Source: Bifidobacterium goeldii (GTDB lineage: Bacteria > Actinomycetota > Actinomycetes > Actinomycetales > Bifidobacteriaceae). Taken from it: 64,000 nt of DNA. Both the position numbers and the translations under genes were made by a program. Shown here in pieces: positions 35,032-44,389 of the stretch. The notes beneath the pieces were generated by a model. The model saw nothing but the letters and a program-made list of their open reading frames with translations, did no database searches and was not told the DNA's origin. The stretch is taken from the NCBI RefSeq assembly GCF_003951095.1, contig NZ_QXGL01000006.1:62001-126000 (forward strand). Direction: 5' to 3'. The first letter of the stretch is position 1. Every line of letters begins with the position of its first letter.

Positions 35032-36130
35032 ATGAAAAACTTTGTTTATTCGGCAATAAACAAATCATCATGCCATGCCCGGCTTAAAGTAAGCACCCCC
35101 CCCGAGGCATAGAATTGAATGGATTGATTTAGGAAAAGCACTAGGAATAATACTGGTCAGTTTTGGCCATTTAAGGAATGGTGACGGATCAAGTGTATGG
35201 CTTCCTGCTCTTGATTCCACGATCAATGCCATTTATCTGTTTCACATGCCCTTATTCTTCCTACTCGGGGGTTTAACCTTTAGTACTAGAGGCGGATTTA
35301 AGGCATTTCTTATTCGCAAAATCCGCACATTGCTTATTCCCTACTATATTTTCTCTCTATACTTCTTAGCAAAACCTTTCGCGATATTATTTATTCCCAA
35401 TCTACGAGAATCATTCCAAACCGAACACAACTATAACATTGGGCATCAATTCTATGATGTCCTCATCATGGGAAACGGCCTATGGTTCCTTATGGCCTTT
35501 TTTGTTGCCGAACTCATCATGTACGGTCTAACGAAAATCATACGAACTCCCCTAACACGAATTCTTAGCGGCCTACTTCTGATTATCGGAACATATACAT
35601 TAAAAATATTTCTGCCGATAGCCCAAATGCCTTTCCAAATTTTAAAGGGAATACAAATCGCCGGATTCATGCTCATAGGACTTTCAATACGAAATAGACT
35701 GCTTCATATAAAAAGACGAACGGCTACATTATTAGCAATACCTAATATTTTAATGATTATAATAATAGAAAATCTATTTTCATTTCGAAAAAATGATATT
35801 ATATCAAATAATGTTGTCTATATGTTTCTTTTAATCATCGCAGCATTATGCGGAGCACTAGGATTTACATGTCTATCGATTGTCATACAACATTGCTCTT
35901 ATCTAGAGTACATAGGACAAAATAGTCTAGTTTATTATTCGCTTAATGCTATCACACTTAATATTGTAAAAATTATGCTATTCCATATACTAGGTATAAA
36001 CGTGACTGCATCTCTCTACATTATTCAATTATTAATAGGAATAATGGCAACCTTATTGGCATTAGCAATGCTTACAATAGAGAATTATTTTATAAATAGA
36101 TACTTCAGATGGAGTATTGGGAAAAAATAA
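35032..36130 (+). pseudogene. Acyltransferase 3 family protein, OFF by a C8 tract (probable phase-variable gene)
   Basis: The intact reading frame from ATG 35246 lacks the family N-terminus. That N-terminus is encoded just upstream in the same frame (RIEWIDLGKALGIILV, then SFGH), but this frame is closed by TAA at 35090 and has no start codon. A good start, ATG 35032 with GGAAGAAG upstream, reads into a run of eight Cs (35096-35103) and stops at TAG 35110. Removing one C joins the two frames into a 365-aa protein of normal family length with about ten membrane helices. Such enzymes O-acetylate sugars of EPS. It is the only plus-strand gene in the block. A sequencing error in the tract is the main alternative. 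Confidence 0.85.
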
Positions 36131-36229
36131 TCCTACAATACAAGACAAAATAATGCGGTGTTGTTTTTCTTAAAACAACACCGCCAGCAAATGATGAAAT
36201 CTACACCATGCAATAATGCATTACGCTAT

Positions 36230-37684
36230 TTATTTGAATCGGTGAAAAAACTGTTTTGAAAGTTCTAAGACGAGTCTCTCTCTAAATAGAAGTAAAAGAA
36301 TTGCATACGCGATAGAGAAAACAAAAAAGGGTACAAATAAAGATAAAAGTATATTCGAAATCCTCATAAAACTCACAAATAGAATTGAAAGCACGAGGGA
36401 CGCGACAAAAGAAAACAGAACTTTAAAAGGATCAACAAGGGTTTTAATCTTTGCAAGGAAATGGCGACAAACAAATGATCGCATTAAAAACATATTTGCT
36501 TCGCAAAGGCTAATACTAATTGCTGCACCAATAACTCCAAAGAAAGGTATTAGTAGGCCATTAAATATAACCGCAGAGGCCAAGCCGAGGACATTTACAG
36601 TAGCCCAACTCTTTTCCATAGAATTTGAAATCATATGATTTGCTAAGACAATATTCATTGCAGAGAAAAGAATAGAAGGACCAACAAATCTTAAAGGTAC
36701 TGCGGAAAATGCAAAATCATTCCCACCCAATATTGCAACAATAGGATCCGCACACAATATCAAGATAGCGATTATGTATAATCCACATACGATAACGAAG
36801 TTAAAGTTTTTCGCAATCAGCTGATCTGCATCATTGCCTCGATTGTTTGCTTGATAATAGGACAAACGAGGAAGCATAACATTCCCAACCGAATTCATTG
36901 CAGTGACTAACACTGATTTAATTTTTGATACAAGCTGGTAGATTCCGACCATATAGTTAGAACCGATGAATCCAAGCATAACCAAATCGACTTGTATATA
37001 CATGCCCGACGATACAGCTGCAACCATAAACCAAAACATAGGTTTTAAATGTCTTACAACATCTAGCTTCTGCTTTTGTTTAAAGTCAACTAATTTAAAA
37101 AGCCTGAGTAAATTTAGGATGTTTGAGCCGTAACCAGCAAAAACTATTATGCATCCATAAATGACATAATCACCTTTTGAATGGATAAGCAGAAACATAA
37201 GTATAAGAGAAAGAATTTTAAAGCAAACACTTCGAACAGTAATATAGTCATATTGTTCCAAGGCCTGATAAAACCACTCTGCACCAAACGAACCAAGCCA
37301 AATAGTAAAACCAAAAATTACAAATAATTCGCTTTGATTCCTAAGCTGCGGCACAAATATTAAAAATATAATATAAAAAACTGTAACTATTGAAGAAGAT
37401 ATAAAGAGTAAAATTAGTAGTTCTTTAACAGTTTTCGATAAAGCGGCAGGATCATCTCGTACTGCAGAGCAAGCTCTAACACCGTAATATGTCATACCCA
37501 GCATAGCAATAAGACAAAAATACGATGAAAAAGACTGTGCGAAAGCCACATACCCCATACCGGATGTTGATAGAACACGAGAAACATACGGTACAGAGAT
37601 CAATGGAAATAGTAAAGATGAACTAGTCAAAATCATGTTCATCAATACATTGAACTTAATAGAATGTGTTACACGAGATTTCAT
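36230..37684 (-). CDS. Wzx-type oligosaccharide flippase
   Basis: 484 aa with about twelve to fourteen membrane helices. The N-terminus (NVLMNMILTSSSLLFPLISVPYVSRVL) and GYVAFAQSFSSYF are typical of the polysaccharide-synthesis/MOP flippase family. It would carry the lipid-linked repeat unit across the membrane for Wzy. It is very AT-rich compared with the flanking core genes. The gap to the Wzy gene is 12 bp. Confidence 0.93.
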   Translation of the reverse strand: MKSRVTHSIKFNVLMNMILTSSSLLFPLISVPYVSRVLSTSGMGYVAFAQSFSSYFCLIAMLGMTYYGVRACSAVRDDPAALSKTVKELLILLFISSSIVTVFYIIFLIFVPQLRNQSELFVIFGFTIWLGSFGAEWFYQALEQYDYITVRSVCFKILSLILMFLLIHSKGDYVIYGCIIVFAGYGSNILNLLRLFKLVDFKQKQKLDVVRHLKPMFWFMVAAVSSGMYIQVDLVMLGFIGSNYMVGIYQLVSKIKSVLVTAMNSVGNVMLPRLSYYQANNRGNDADQLIAKNFNFVIVCGLYIIAILILCADPIVAILGGNDFAFSAVPLRFVGPSILFSAMNIVLANHMISNSMEKSWATVNVLGLASAVIFNGLLIPFFGVIGAAISISLCEANMFLMRSFVCRHFLAKIKTLVDPFKVLFSFVASLVLSILFVSFMRISNILLSLFVPFFVFSIAYAILLLLFRERLVLELSKQFFHRFK

Positions 37685-37696
37685 AATGGAATTAAC

Positions 37697-39013
37697 TCAA
37701 ATTCTCTTAAAACTCGAACGATACAAATACGAGATAAGAATGACTGGAATTAAGAACTTAACAAAACTCATCGAGGTTAAATTCTGATAGAAATTGCACG
37801 AGAAGAAAGACATAAATAAATGAAAAGAAAGATAACCATAAACAACGGATATCAGTAAACTATCATTAATTGTCCTGACAGTAATCTCATATAATATCTG
37901 TGAAATTATTGCCATTAAAACAACGGCCAAAATACAACCAGCAGTACCGAAATCTGCAATCAAAGAATAAAATATCGTATAAACATTTCCAAGCCAATAT
38001 CCATGAAAACTATTAAACGGATAAGCACCCACCAAAGCATCTTGAGGAGCAAGGCCAAAACGTACAATGGTTAAATACAGATACTTAAATGAAAATTGTC
38101 CAAAATATTGACTTCTTGGAATTCCATCATAAAAAGTCAAATCAAAATTTCTTAACGGTGCACCTAGATAAACCGAAATGTAATAAAGAAAATCAGATTC
38201 TTTATCTCTTCCCAGCCAAGCAAGAGATAGGTAAAACAATACAACAACGAGTAAAATACCAGCTAAAGGATAAATAATGTATTTAATATTTAGATTCAAA
38301 AGACCAGAAAAACTATTATCTTTCTTTTTTCGAATTAAATACATAACAAATGCAGCTAGGCATAGACCAAACGCACCCGTTCTACTGCCGTTAACAACAA
38401 GACATAAAATTGATACAACAAAGAAAGCTACTGCAAGATTCTTATTTCGATCTTTCCGATACAAAAAATCTCTGGCAAAAAAATATGCGGATATATATGA
38501 CACACCGATCATTAGGCCCTGCAATAATGCAGGAATGCCAGTCAAAGCGACATCTGAGTCAGAGAACTTCAACAAATCGTTATAGCCGCCAATAACATCA
38601 CTAATTGATCCACCATAACCATACGAAGAAACGATATTACGTTCCGCAACAAAACAGATAATAAGCGAAACAAACTGAAACACAATCATCGATATATATA
38701 ATTTGCGTTCAGCCGCTTCATTCTTTATAAAATTTGACTCAATATTTATTACTTTTCGTCGAGTAAAGAAATTAGAGAACCCATGCACTACACAAGACGA
38801 TAATACAAATACTACCATGCAAATTAGTACAATACTCATTGTTTCAATATGAATATTGAATAGCCACTCTTTATAATAAAAGAGACCATCTATAATTGCA
38901 AAAACAAATGGCACAATAAACAGGACAGAGGGTGAAGCAATAGATCTACCCGTAAGAAAATAACCCAAAAATGCGATTGCACAGGTGGAGAGAAGAAGAA
39001 AAGCTGTATTCAT
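37697..39013 (-). CDS. Wzy-like EPS polymerase
   Basis: 438 aa with about eleven to twelve membrane helices and one larger outer loop (residues ~285-330, FLYYISVYLGAPLRNFDLTF) before more helices. The topology and the position between Wzx and a glycosyltransferase support an O-antigen/EPS polymerase that joins repeat units at the outer membrane face. Sequence conservation in this family is low, so the call leans on topology and context. Confidence 0.82.
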   Translation of the reverse strand: MNTAFLLLSTCAIAFLGYFLTGRSIASPSVLFIVPFVFAIIDGLFYYKEWLFNIHIETMSIVLICMVVFVLSSCVVHGFSNFFTRRKVINIESNFIKNEAAERKLYISMIVFQFVSLIICFVAERNIVSSYGYGGSISDVIGGYNDLLKFSDSDVALTGIPALLQGLMIGVSYISAYFFARDFLYRKDRNKNLAVAFFVVSILCLVVNGSRTGAFGLCLAAFVMYLIRKKKDNSFSGLLNLNIKYIIYPLAGILLVVVLFYLSLAWLGRDKESDFLYYISVYLGAPLRNFDLTFYDGIPRSQYFGQFSFKYLYLTIVRFGLAPQDALVGAYPFNSFHGYWLGNVYTIFYSLIADFGTAGCILAVVLMAIISQILYEITVRTINDSLLISVVYGYLSFHLFMSFFSCNFYQNLTSMSFVKFLIPVILISYLYRSSFKRI

Positions 39014-39024
39014 TTTCTGTAACC

Positions 39025-40008
39025 TTAATGTCTCATGATTTCCGGATGACTCTTCTTATATTCTCGATAAAGCAAACCGTAAATCGACGGACATAATTCT
39101 AATAACTTCCATTGAAGAAATTGTTTACGGTCTAGAAAATCTTCTTTCTTAATTTTGGGAAGAAGTTTATGCAATTCCTTTCTTATCTTTTTTTCATACG
39201 CTTTCCACTCTGTCCTTTTGTTCTGTAGGACAATTTTGTTATACATTCCAATGCATTCACTTAAATGTCCATATACAGCATATTTTTCCGCGTTCGGATA
39301 TTTCTCGCGAACGATGGACAACATTCGTTCTGTAGTTAACGACAAATCTCCAGTGATACCACTTGACAAACCTTTTTCCGTAGCACAATAACAATACTCT
39401 GGAGTTGAGTCATATACTATTGAAGTTGCTCTCTGCAGCAATTCATACGTAACAGGAGCATCTTCTCCGTTTTTACTGTTAACGGGAAACCTTAGGCCAT
39501 CATAAAGCTTCGCTTTAGCAAGCTTATCCCACACTACAATATAAAAATAACCAGGAAGATTTATGTATTTAAAAGCTTCCTCAGTATTTATTTTTATTTT
39601 TACATTCTTTTTTGAATTACAATATCTTTTACCGTTTTCATCTTCTCTATAATAGGAAACTATAGATAAATCACAATCGTTCTCAATCAGATTGTGGTAC
39701 ATCCTACTAATCATATCGGGGAGAACATAATCATCAGAATCAACGAAACTAATATATTCTCCTACAGCCGTATCAAGCCCTTTATTTCTAGCTGCAGATG
39801 GTCCCTGATTATTCTGATGTATAACTTTTACCCTTGAATCGACAGACGCAATATCGTCGCATATGCCTGGTGTTTTATCATTAGATCCATCATCAACTAT
39901 AATAATTTCCAAATTATCATAGTTTTGCTTACGTATGCTCGATATGCAACGTGTAATTTTCTTTTCAGAATTATAAACTGGAACTATTACACTAATTAGT
40001 GGATCCAT
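39025..40008 (-). CDS. Family 2 glycosyltransferase
   Basis: 327 aa from the ATG at 40008 (AGAGGATTGAT upstream); the longer frame to 40059 has no ribosome site. GT-A motifs: PLISVIVPVYNSEKKITRCI, LEIIIVDDGSNDKTPGI, GPSAARNKGLDTAVGEYISF and the metal-binding VDSDDYV. It adds one sugar to the EPS unit. It lies 11 bp before the Wzy gene and belongs to the same transcript. Confidence 0.93.
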   Translation of the reverse strand: MDPLISVIVPVYNSEKKITRCISSIRKQNYDNLEIIIVDDGSNDKTPGICDDIASVDSRVKVIHQNNQGPSAARNKGLDTAVGEYISFVDSDDYVLPDMISRMYHNLIENDCDLSIVSYYREDENGKRYCNSKKNVKIKINTEEAFKYINLPGYFYIVVWDKLAKAKLYDGLRFPVNSKNGEDAPVTYELLQRATSIVYDSTPEYCYCATEKGLSSGITGDLSLTTERMLSIVREKYPNAEKYAVYGHLSECIGMYNKIVLQNKRTEWKAYEKKIRKELHKLLPKIKKEDFLDRKQFLQWKLLELCPSIYGLLYREYKKSHPEIMRH

Positions 40009-40122
40009 ATCAATCCTCTTGTATCTAAAAACTTTCAGTATCGCCTCTGAAGCAGCCATTTAATAATGTGCTTCAATTCACTTTTTGTCTGCATTCGCTC
40101 AAACTCGGATACTGTTCGTATA

Positions 40123-40980
40123 TTAGAAACTCTTGTTATATTTCTTCCCGACAAATTTTGCCTTTAAAAAGCCCGTTCCCTTTTTCCACCAATTTACTGG
40201 TTCCGGACTAGTAACTGGTAGTTCAGCATAACGGTATTTAGTCGTTTCAAGCCATACATCAAGTAACCGTTCACTTACACGACCTGGATAGCGTGCGCCA
40301 AATGCATCGTATGATTCTGGAGGAATCCGCCTCGTCAGTTCTTCAATGATCGGGAACATCCATGCGCAATACTCATCGAATCGTTCTCGACTCATAATAA
40401 ACATGTTAAAAATATGCGCGCTGCGTGACTGCATAAGTCTGTCAAAAGCAGGAACTGCTTCTGGATGCATCTCCTGCAGAATGTTACGTGTCTCATCAAA
40501 ATGATGGGCATCAAACGTGTGACTGTAATGCGAGTAAATCGTCTCAATATAATAATGGCGCTTTTTCGGAACGATAATGTCAACAGCCTTATGACTATCA
40601 TCCCCGGCAAGAATCGGAAGCACATCCTGGCTTCTAGCAATTCGAGCAAACCTATCCCTAGCGGTCAGACGTTTCCATACATTCCGCGTAGCAAAATGAC
40701 GCCGATAGTGCACTAGCCCCTTATAATCAGCATCGCAGTTTTTCCACAGCCAGTAGATTGCAGTTAGCTCTGAATAATATGCATTAAGGTCCGAGATATT
40801 ATTACCAGTGTTATCCGGCGTAAAATCATCTCCCAGATCAACATCCGGATGCAATGCCTTTCCCACATGCATCGGCATATACATTGGATCTGCAGGCATC
40901 TTATATGGCTTATGAGCAGCCACGGCAACGCAAACGGTTTTTGCAGAGTTCTGCCCCGCGCTCTTGATCTTCTCTCTCAT
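40123..40980 (-). CDS. DUF4422 capsular polysaccharide synthesis protein
   Basis: 285 aa from ATG 40980; the upstream TTG at 41013 also has a weak purine-rich site. The DUF4422 family signature is plain: VAVAAHKPYKMPADPMYMPM, then DNTGNNISDLNAYYSELTAIYW, KGLVHYRRHF and RSAHIFNMFIMSRERFDEY. These are putative glycosyltransferases of capsule loci. It is the first gene of the second EPS block. GC content is higher than in its downstream neighbours, so it may have a separate origin. Confidence 0.9.
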   Translation of the reverse strand: MREKIKSAGQNSAKTVCVAVAAHKPYKMPADPMYMPMHVGKALHPDVDLGDDFTPDNTGNNISDLNAYYSELTAIYWLWKNCDADYKGLVHYRRHFATRNVWKRLTARDRFARIARSQDVLPILAGDDSHKAVDIIVPKKRHYYIETIYSHYSHTFDAHHFDETRNILQEMHPEAVPAFDRLMQSRSAHIFNMFIMSRERFDEYCAWMFPIIEELTRRIPPESYDAFGARYPGRVSERLLDVWLETTKYRYAELPVTSPEPVNWWKKGTGFLKAKFVGKKYNKSF

Positions 40981-41069
40981 AGCTGTATCTAGCTCATCTT
41001 CGAATGGCCGCAACCAACCCGCTCGCGAGTAAGCCTCAGCCAGTTTTGTGTGGACTTACGTCAGTATAG

Positions 41070-41086
41070 CTATACCCTAGGTATAG
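41070..41086. promoter_or_regulatory. Palindrome CTATACC-CTA-GGTATAG in the EPS/ATPase divergent region
   Basis: A perfect 7+3+7 palindrome overlapping a second one (TATAGCTATA, 41065-41074). On the minus strand TATACT (41063-41068) could be the -10 of the EPS transcript, with the palindrome just upstream as an operator. The CCCTAGG core and flanking G5 recall copper-regulator (CsoR) sites, but no copper genes are near. The remaining part of the gap 40981-41282 shows nothing else. Confidence 0.4.
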
Positions 41087-41282
41087 GGGGTGTTATGCGT
41101 CCGCTCGCTAAACAGCGATACACAAGGTCTTCACGAGAGCTATAACAGGCTGCTGCTAGTTCAACGCTTTAGCAATGCGACTAACGCTTACGCCAATATC
41201 GAACCATTTGCTCAACAGTTTGCTTACGCAATCCGATTAAGATAGCATGTTTATGCAAGAAAAACGTGTAAAGGAGTACACG

Positions 41283-42461
41283 ATGAGAGTGCTGAGATTC
41301 CAAATGCACGGCTTGAAACTACATGAGTCAGAAACGTTAAGCATGGATTTATACGCTTCTGACAACGTGCGTAGCACATCATTCACATATGAAGCTCTGG
41401 GAAATGGCTCGCCCGTACGCATCCTGACTACCATCGGGATCGCTGGCATCAACGCTTCGGGCAAAACAACAGCTCTTCGCGCTCTCGACCTAGTGCTATG
41501 CATCGCTAACGGGAAACAAATAGGCTCAATTGCCAACGATCTGATGCCGCTCATCGGCATGGTGAAAGACTCACTAAACACAGATATCATCTTTGAACAC
41601 GAGCACCACATCTATCGACTAACGTCCGAGCTGAAGCATGACCCTCATTCAACAGGAGGTTTTTCTTTTGTTCGTGAAACACTAGCTATTTTTCCACGAC
41701 GAATGAGCAAGGCAATGCTTTCCAAGGCGTTTACCGATCTAAAATGGAAAACATTGACCACGCGTGGAATTGGAGTACCAGGGCAAAATGGTGAACTAAC
41801 GCGCGAAGTACTGGATTATCTACCGAACGATCGTTCAATTAGTGGGGCTTTGGTTAAAGGATCTGCCTCAAACGTCATGGCAAATCTAACGCCATTACTT
41901 CCCTCTTTTGTACTCAATCCTGTTCCTCAAGTATTTAGCCTGTTTGACCCAAGCATTGAAAGCATCTTTGCCGAAGGAGAACGTCTACATCTAAAGTTTA
42001 AAGGCGAGGATTCCGATTATGAGATGAATCCAATGTCACTGATTAACACGGTATCCGCCGGTACGCTTCGAGGAAGTTTCATCCTCTCTCAGGCTCTGAC
42101 CGTTCTCAGTACAGGAGGGTACCTGCTTGTTGACGAAATTGAGAACAGTATCAACAAACAGCTCGTGTTCACAATAATGGATCTGTTCGCTTCATCAGCA
42201 ACCAACCCACGCGGAGCCGTGCTAGTGTTCACCACCCACTACCCAGAGTTATTAGATCACTTCACCAGAAAGGACAACATATGGTTTGCTGTACGCCGCA
42301 GTAGTGGTTTTTCTCTAGTTCATTTAGCAGACAATCTCTCGCGCGCGGACGTAAAGAAAAGTGTTGCCTTCTTTGCTAATGAAATCCAAGGAACAGCGCC
42401 ATCTGCAAAAATGGTTCGTCAACTACGAGATTTCACGAAGGAGATCGTGAATGCACGATGA
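41283..42461 (+). CDS. AAA/ABC-type ATPase of a putative two-gene defence module
   Basis: 392 aa from the ATG at 41283 (AAGGAG nine bases upstream). Walker A is GIAGINASGKTTALRAL (about residue 60), an ABC-like signature region reads VSAGTLRGSFILSQAL, and Walker B is GGYLLVDEIENSIN followed by a switch His in TTHYPELL. This is the architecture of SMC/OLD-like single-domain ATPases (COG1106-like). The next gene overlaps it by 11 bp and encodes a TOPRIM-like protein. ATPase plus TOPRIM or RloB-like pairs form known anti-phage systems (AbiL, OLD-type, PARIS); this pair is my inference to that class. Confidence 0.85.
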   Translation: MRVLRFQMHGLKLHESETLSMDLYASDNVRSTSFTYEALGNGSPVRILTTIGIAGINASGKTTALRALDLVLCIANGKQIGSIANDLMPLIGMVKDSLNTDIIFEHEHHIYRLTSELKHDPHSTGGFSFVRETLAIFPRRMSKAMLSKAFTDLKWKTLTTRGIGVPGQNGELTREVLDYLPNDRSISGALVKGSASNVMANLTPLLPSFVLNPVPQVFSLFDPSIESIFAEGERLHLKFKGEDSDYEMNPMSLINTVSAGTLRGSFILSQALTVLSTGGYLLVDEIENSINKQLVFTIMDLFASSATNPRGAVLVFTTHYPELLDHFTRKDNIWFAVRRSSGFSLVHLADNLSRADVKKSVAFFANEIQGTAPSAKMVRQLRDFTKEIVNAR

Positions 42462-42996
42462 CGGTAGCCATGTCCTCTTTGTATGCGAAGGCAGTGCAGA
42501 GAAAGCAATTATTGAAACACTCATCGAGTCAGGCAAGATAGGTGTGCCTCTGGATCGCATCGAAGAGGATCCAGAGGCAGGAACCTTATACACAACCAAG
42601 CGCAGTGGTGCTGCCATTACTGACACTTTTCTGAACTTTGATTACGGTGGAAGACCATTACTCATCATTCGTATTATCGATTCCCAGAATGAGCGGTTCA
42701 ATCTCCGAAAAGGATACGAACGACGAGCTATCGTAAAGACTTTGCTAACACGACCAGAAATTGAAATTCTCGTAATTCTACGAGAACAAGCTTATAAGCA
42801 TTGGCAAAAGTCAAACATGACACCGAGCCGGTTCTGCAAGGAAAAACTTGGCATGTCGGACATAAAACGCTACGAATTCATCAAAGACTACTGGTCTTCC
42901 AACCCAGATGAATTATGCAATGCAATTCTCGAATATCAACGCATTCATAATTTCAAAGACAAAGAGCTTTGCCTCGCTGAGCTACTCAATCAATAG
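42451..42996 (+). CDS. Small TOPRIM/RloB-like effector candidate
   Basis: 181 aa; ATG after AAGGAG, overlapping the ATPase gene by 11 bp. The opening HVLFVCEGSAEKAIIETLIE matches the glutamate motif that starts TOPRIM-like nucleases and RloB proteins. A hydrophobic strand with acidic end, LLIIRIIDSQNERFNL, and later EIEILVILREQAYKHW could supply further active-site strands. It is shorter than typical AbiLii or OLD TOPRIM domains, so the assignment is tentative. It is likely the effector that the ATPase controls. Confidence 0.65.
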   Translation: MHDDGSHVLFVCEGSAEKAIIETLIESGKIGVPLDRIEEDPEAGTLYTTKRSGAAITDTFLNFDYGGRPLLIIRIIDSQNERFNLRKGYERRAIVKTLLTRPEIEILVILREQAYKHWQKSNMTPSRFCKEKLGMSDIKRYEFIKDYWSSNPDELCNAILEYQRIHNFKDKELCLAELLNQ

Positions 42997-43035
42997 ATAG
43001 ACGTTCGCGATTTAACAACATCCAAGGAGGTTGAC

Positions 43036-43248
43036 ATGGCTACAGTAATGGTTGCTCCAAAGGCTCATAAAATAGGCAAACCAGTCATGCTCAACAGCCA
43101 AGATATTCAAAACCGCAGGAATGACATCGTACGTCAGTACGGAACGCGTGAAGATCTTATGCGAAAGCGCGACCTCATCGGGTTATCTCTCGAAGAACGT
43201 ATCGCACTTTACGACCTTGAGGATCTTGACTTTCTAGAAGGCCAGTGA
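43036..43248 (+). CDS. Hypothetical 70-aa protein downstream of the ATPase pair
   Basis: 70 aa with a near-perfect ribosome site (AAGGAGG six bases before ATG), 39 bp after the TOPRIM-like gene. The charged, helical sequence ends SLEERIALYDLEDLDFLEGQ and has no cysteines or membrane helix. It resembles small antitoxin-like proteins in size and charge only. It may be a third member of the module. Function unknown. Confidence 0.6.
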   Translation: MATVMVAPKAHKIGKPVMLNSQDIQNRRNDIVRQYGTREDLMRKRDLIGLSLEERIALYDLEDLDFLEGQ

Positions 43249-43412
43249 ATAAAGAAACCATTCCCACTGAAGAGCAGGCTATTGCTTTTGCCCAAAGGCT
43301 TGAGAATATGCTGCTGCTACTTGCCATACTTCGCCACGACAAGTTTGGATCGCAGTCCAAGAAAAACGGCGCCACCCTTAAATCGAAACGTCGACTTGAA
43401 CACACTCGTTGA
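43245..43412 (+). CDS. Short overlapping ORF with GTG start (possible IS66-type remnant)
   Basis: 55 aa, starting GTG inside the stop of the previous gene (GTGA overlap, 43245-43248). The sequence TEEQAIAFAQRLENMLLLLA followed by RHDKFGSQSKK recalls the N-terminal leucine-zipper and 'FG-S-K' motif of IS66-type transposases, but it stops after a basic tail. It is either a transposase fragment or a small protein coupled to the 70-aa gene. Confidence is low in either reading. Confidence 0.4.
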   Translation: MNKETIPTEEQAIAFAQRLENMLLLLAILRHDKFGSQSKKNGATLKSKRRLEHTR

Positions 43413-43458
43413 ACGTGTTTTATAACAGAAGGACAGAGCAAGTGTGATGCACTTTAAT

Positions 43459-43720
43459 TTACGCATTGGCAAGTAGCGCATCGTCGACGGCTTGACGCAG
43501 AAATTGACTTCGAGTTTCTCCATTGCGCTTGGCCTTGGCGTCGCCATTCGTTAGAGGTGACGTAGTGCACACACGTAGATGAGCATCAGCAACTCCTACC
43601 GCCCCCAGGGACGATGGGGCCTACAACTCCCTCCCAGTCGCCAGATTCGTACTCAGCAGCCATACGATCGAGCTGCTCGTCAGTCACCCCGAACATCTTA
43701 TTAATTTCCTCGCGGTTCAT
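43459..43720 (-). pseudogene. Ribbon-helix-helix antitoxin-like gene broken by a frameshift
   Basis: ATG 43720 has a strong site (AAGGAGGAAATC) and encodes MNREEINKMFGVTDEQLDRM... followed by GVVGPIVPGGGRSC, then stops at 43586. In the next frame the protein goes on sensibly: ADAHLRVCTTSPLTNGD, then ETRSQFLRQAVDDALLANA to TAA at 43459, the typical C-terminal helix of ribbon-helix-helix antitoxins. Removing one G from a run of five (43602-43606) joins the frames. The 5' half alone would be a 44-aa peptide. No partner toxin is visible downstream. Confidence 0.65.
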
Positions 43721-44389
43721 GATTTCCTCCTTGTTGCTCCAAGTTCTTTCATGGTCTTTTTCGTCGAAGGCGTCATCGCATGGTAAATCAGCCATTGCTC
43801 GGCACTGTTATGCACAGAAACCATTTCCAGTAGACGACCGACCATTGTTGTTGATAAATAGCCCACACAAGCAGCAGATTTTAGGCCTACGACCCAATAG
43901 GAGAGCCGCCCTAGTGTGCACTATAAATAGGAGGCAGTGGCGGCTTGAACTTGATTAGAATAGCAGTTTTTCTACCACCGAGCAACGATTACAACACACA
44001 CCTAATCACATAATCATTGAAATCTATATATCATCACATATCAATGCATATCAGCCTTGTAAAAACCGTCTATGCATCTTTTGCAAACACTGCAGTACTT
44101 AAGCAAGATCGTCGCGAATCACAAAAACTTCAAAAGTTTAACCAAACTCCCAATCAAGCGAGCAGCAGACATCAATCTTATGGGAATTTTTATTATATTC
44201 GAGACAATAAAATTACATTCGATGAGGAAAATTTATTACATCAAGTGCAATAAGTTTGTCAGGACTAATATATATTTGCTTTTTTACAGCACACCAAGAA
44301 GGCTGCTAACTACCCATAACAGAACATATCAGAAATAGTTAGGCGGCTTAAAATCTAGATAGTATCGTTCAACACACAGCCAGCAGGTT
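43721..44389. other. Gene-free stretch between antitoxin-like pseudogene and hipA
   Basis: About 670 bp, AT-rich in its second half. Two short plus-strand open frames (44017-44253 and 44072-44338) have no ribosome site, no recognisable motif and overlap each other, so I do not call them genes. No repeat or RNA gene is evident. Confidence 0.5.

Noticed and set aside
43317-43547. 76-aa minus-strand frame
   Set aside because: It is out of frame with the antitoxin-like C-terminal helix encoded by the same DNA and has no motif.
44017-44338. Two short plus-strand frames between the antitoxin pseudogene and hipA
   Set aside because: They overlap each other, have no ribosome site and only AT-driven composition.
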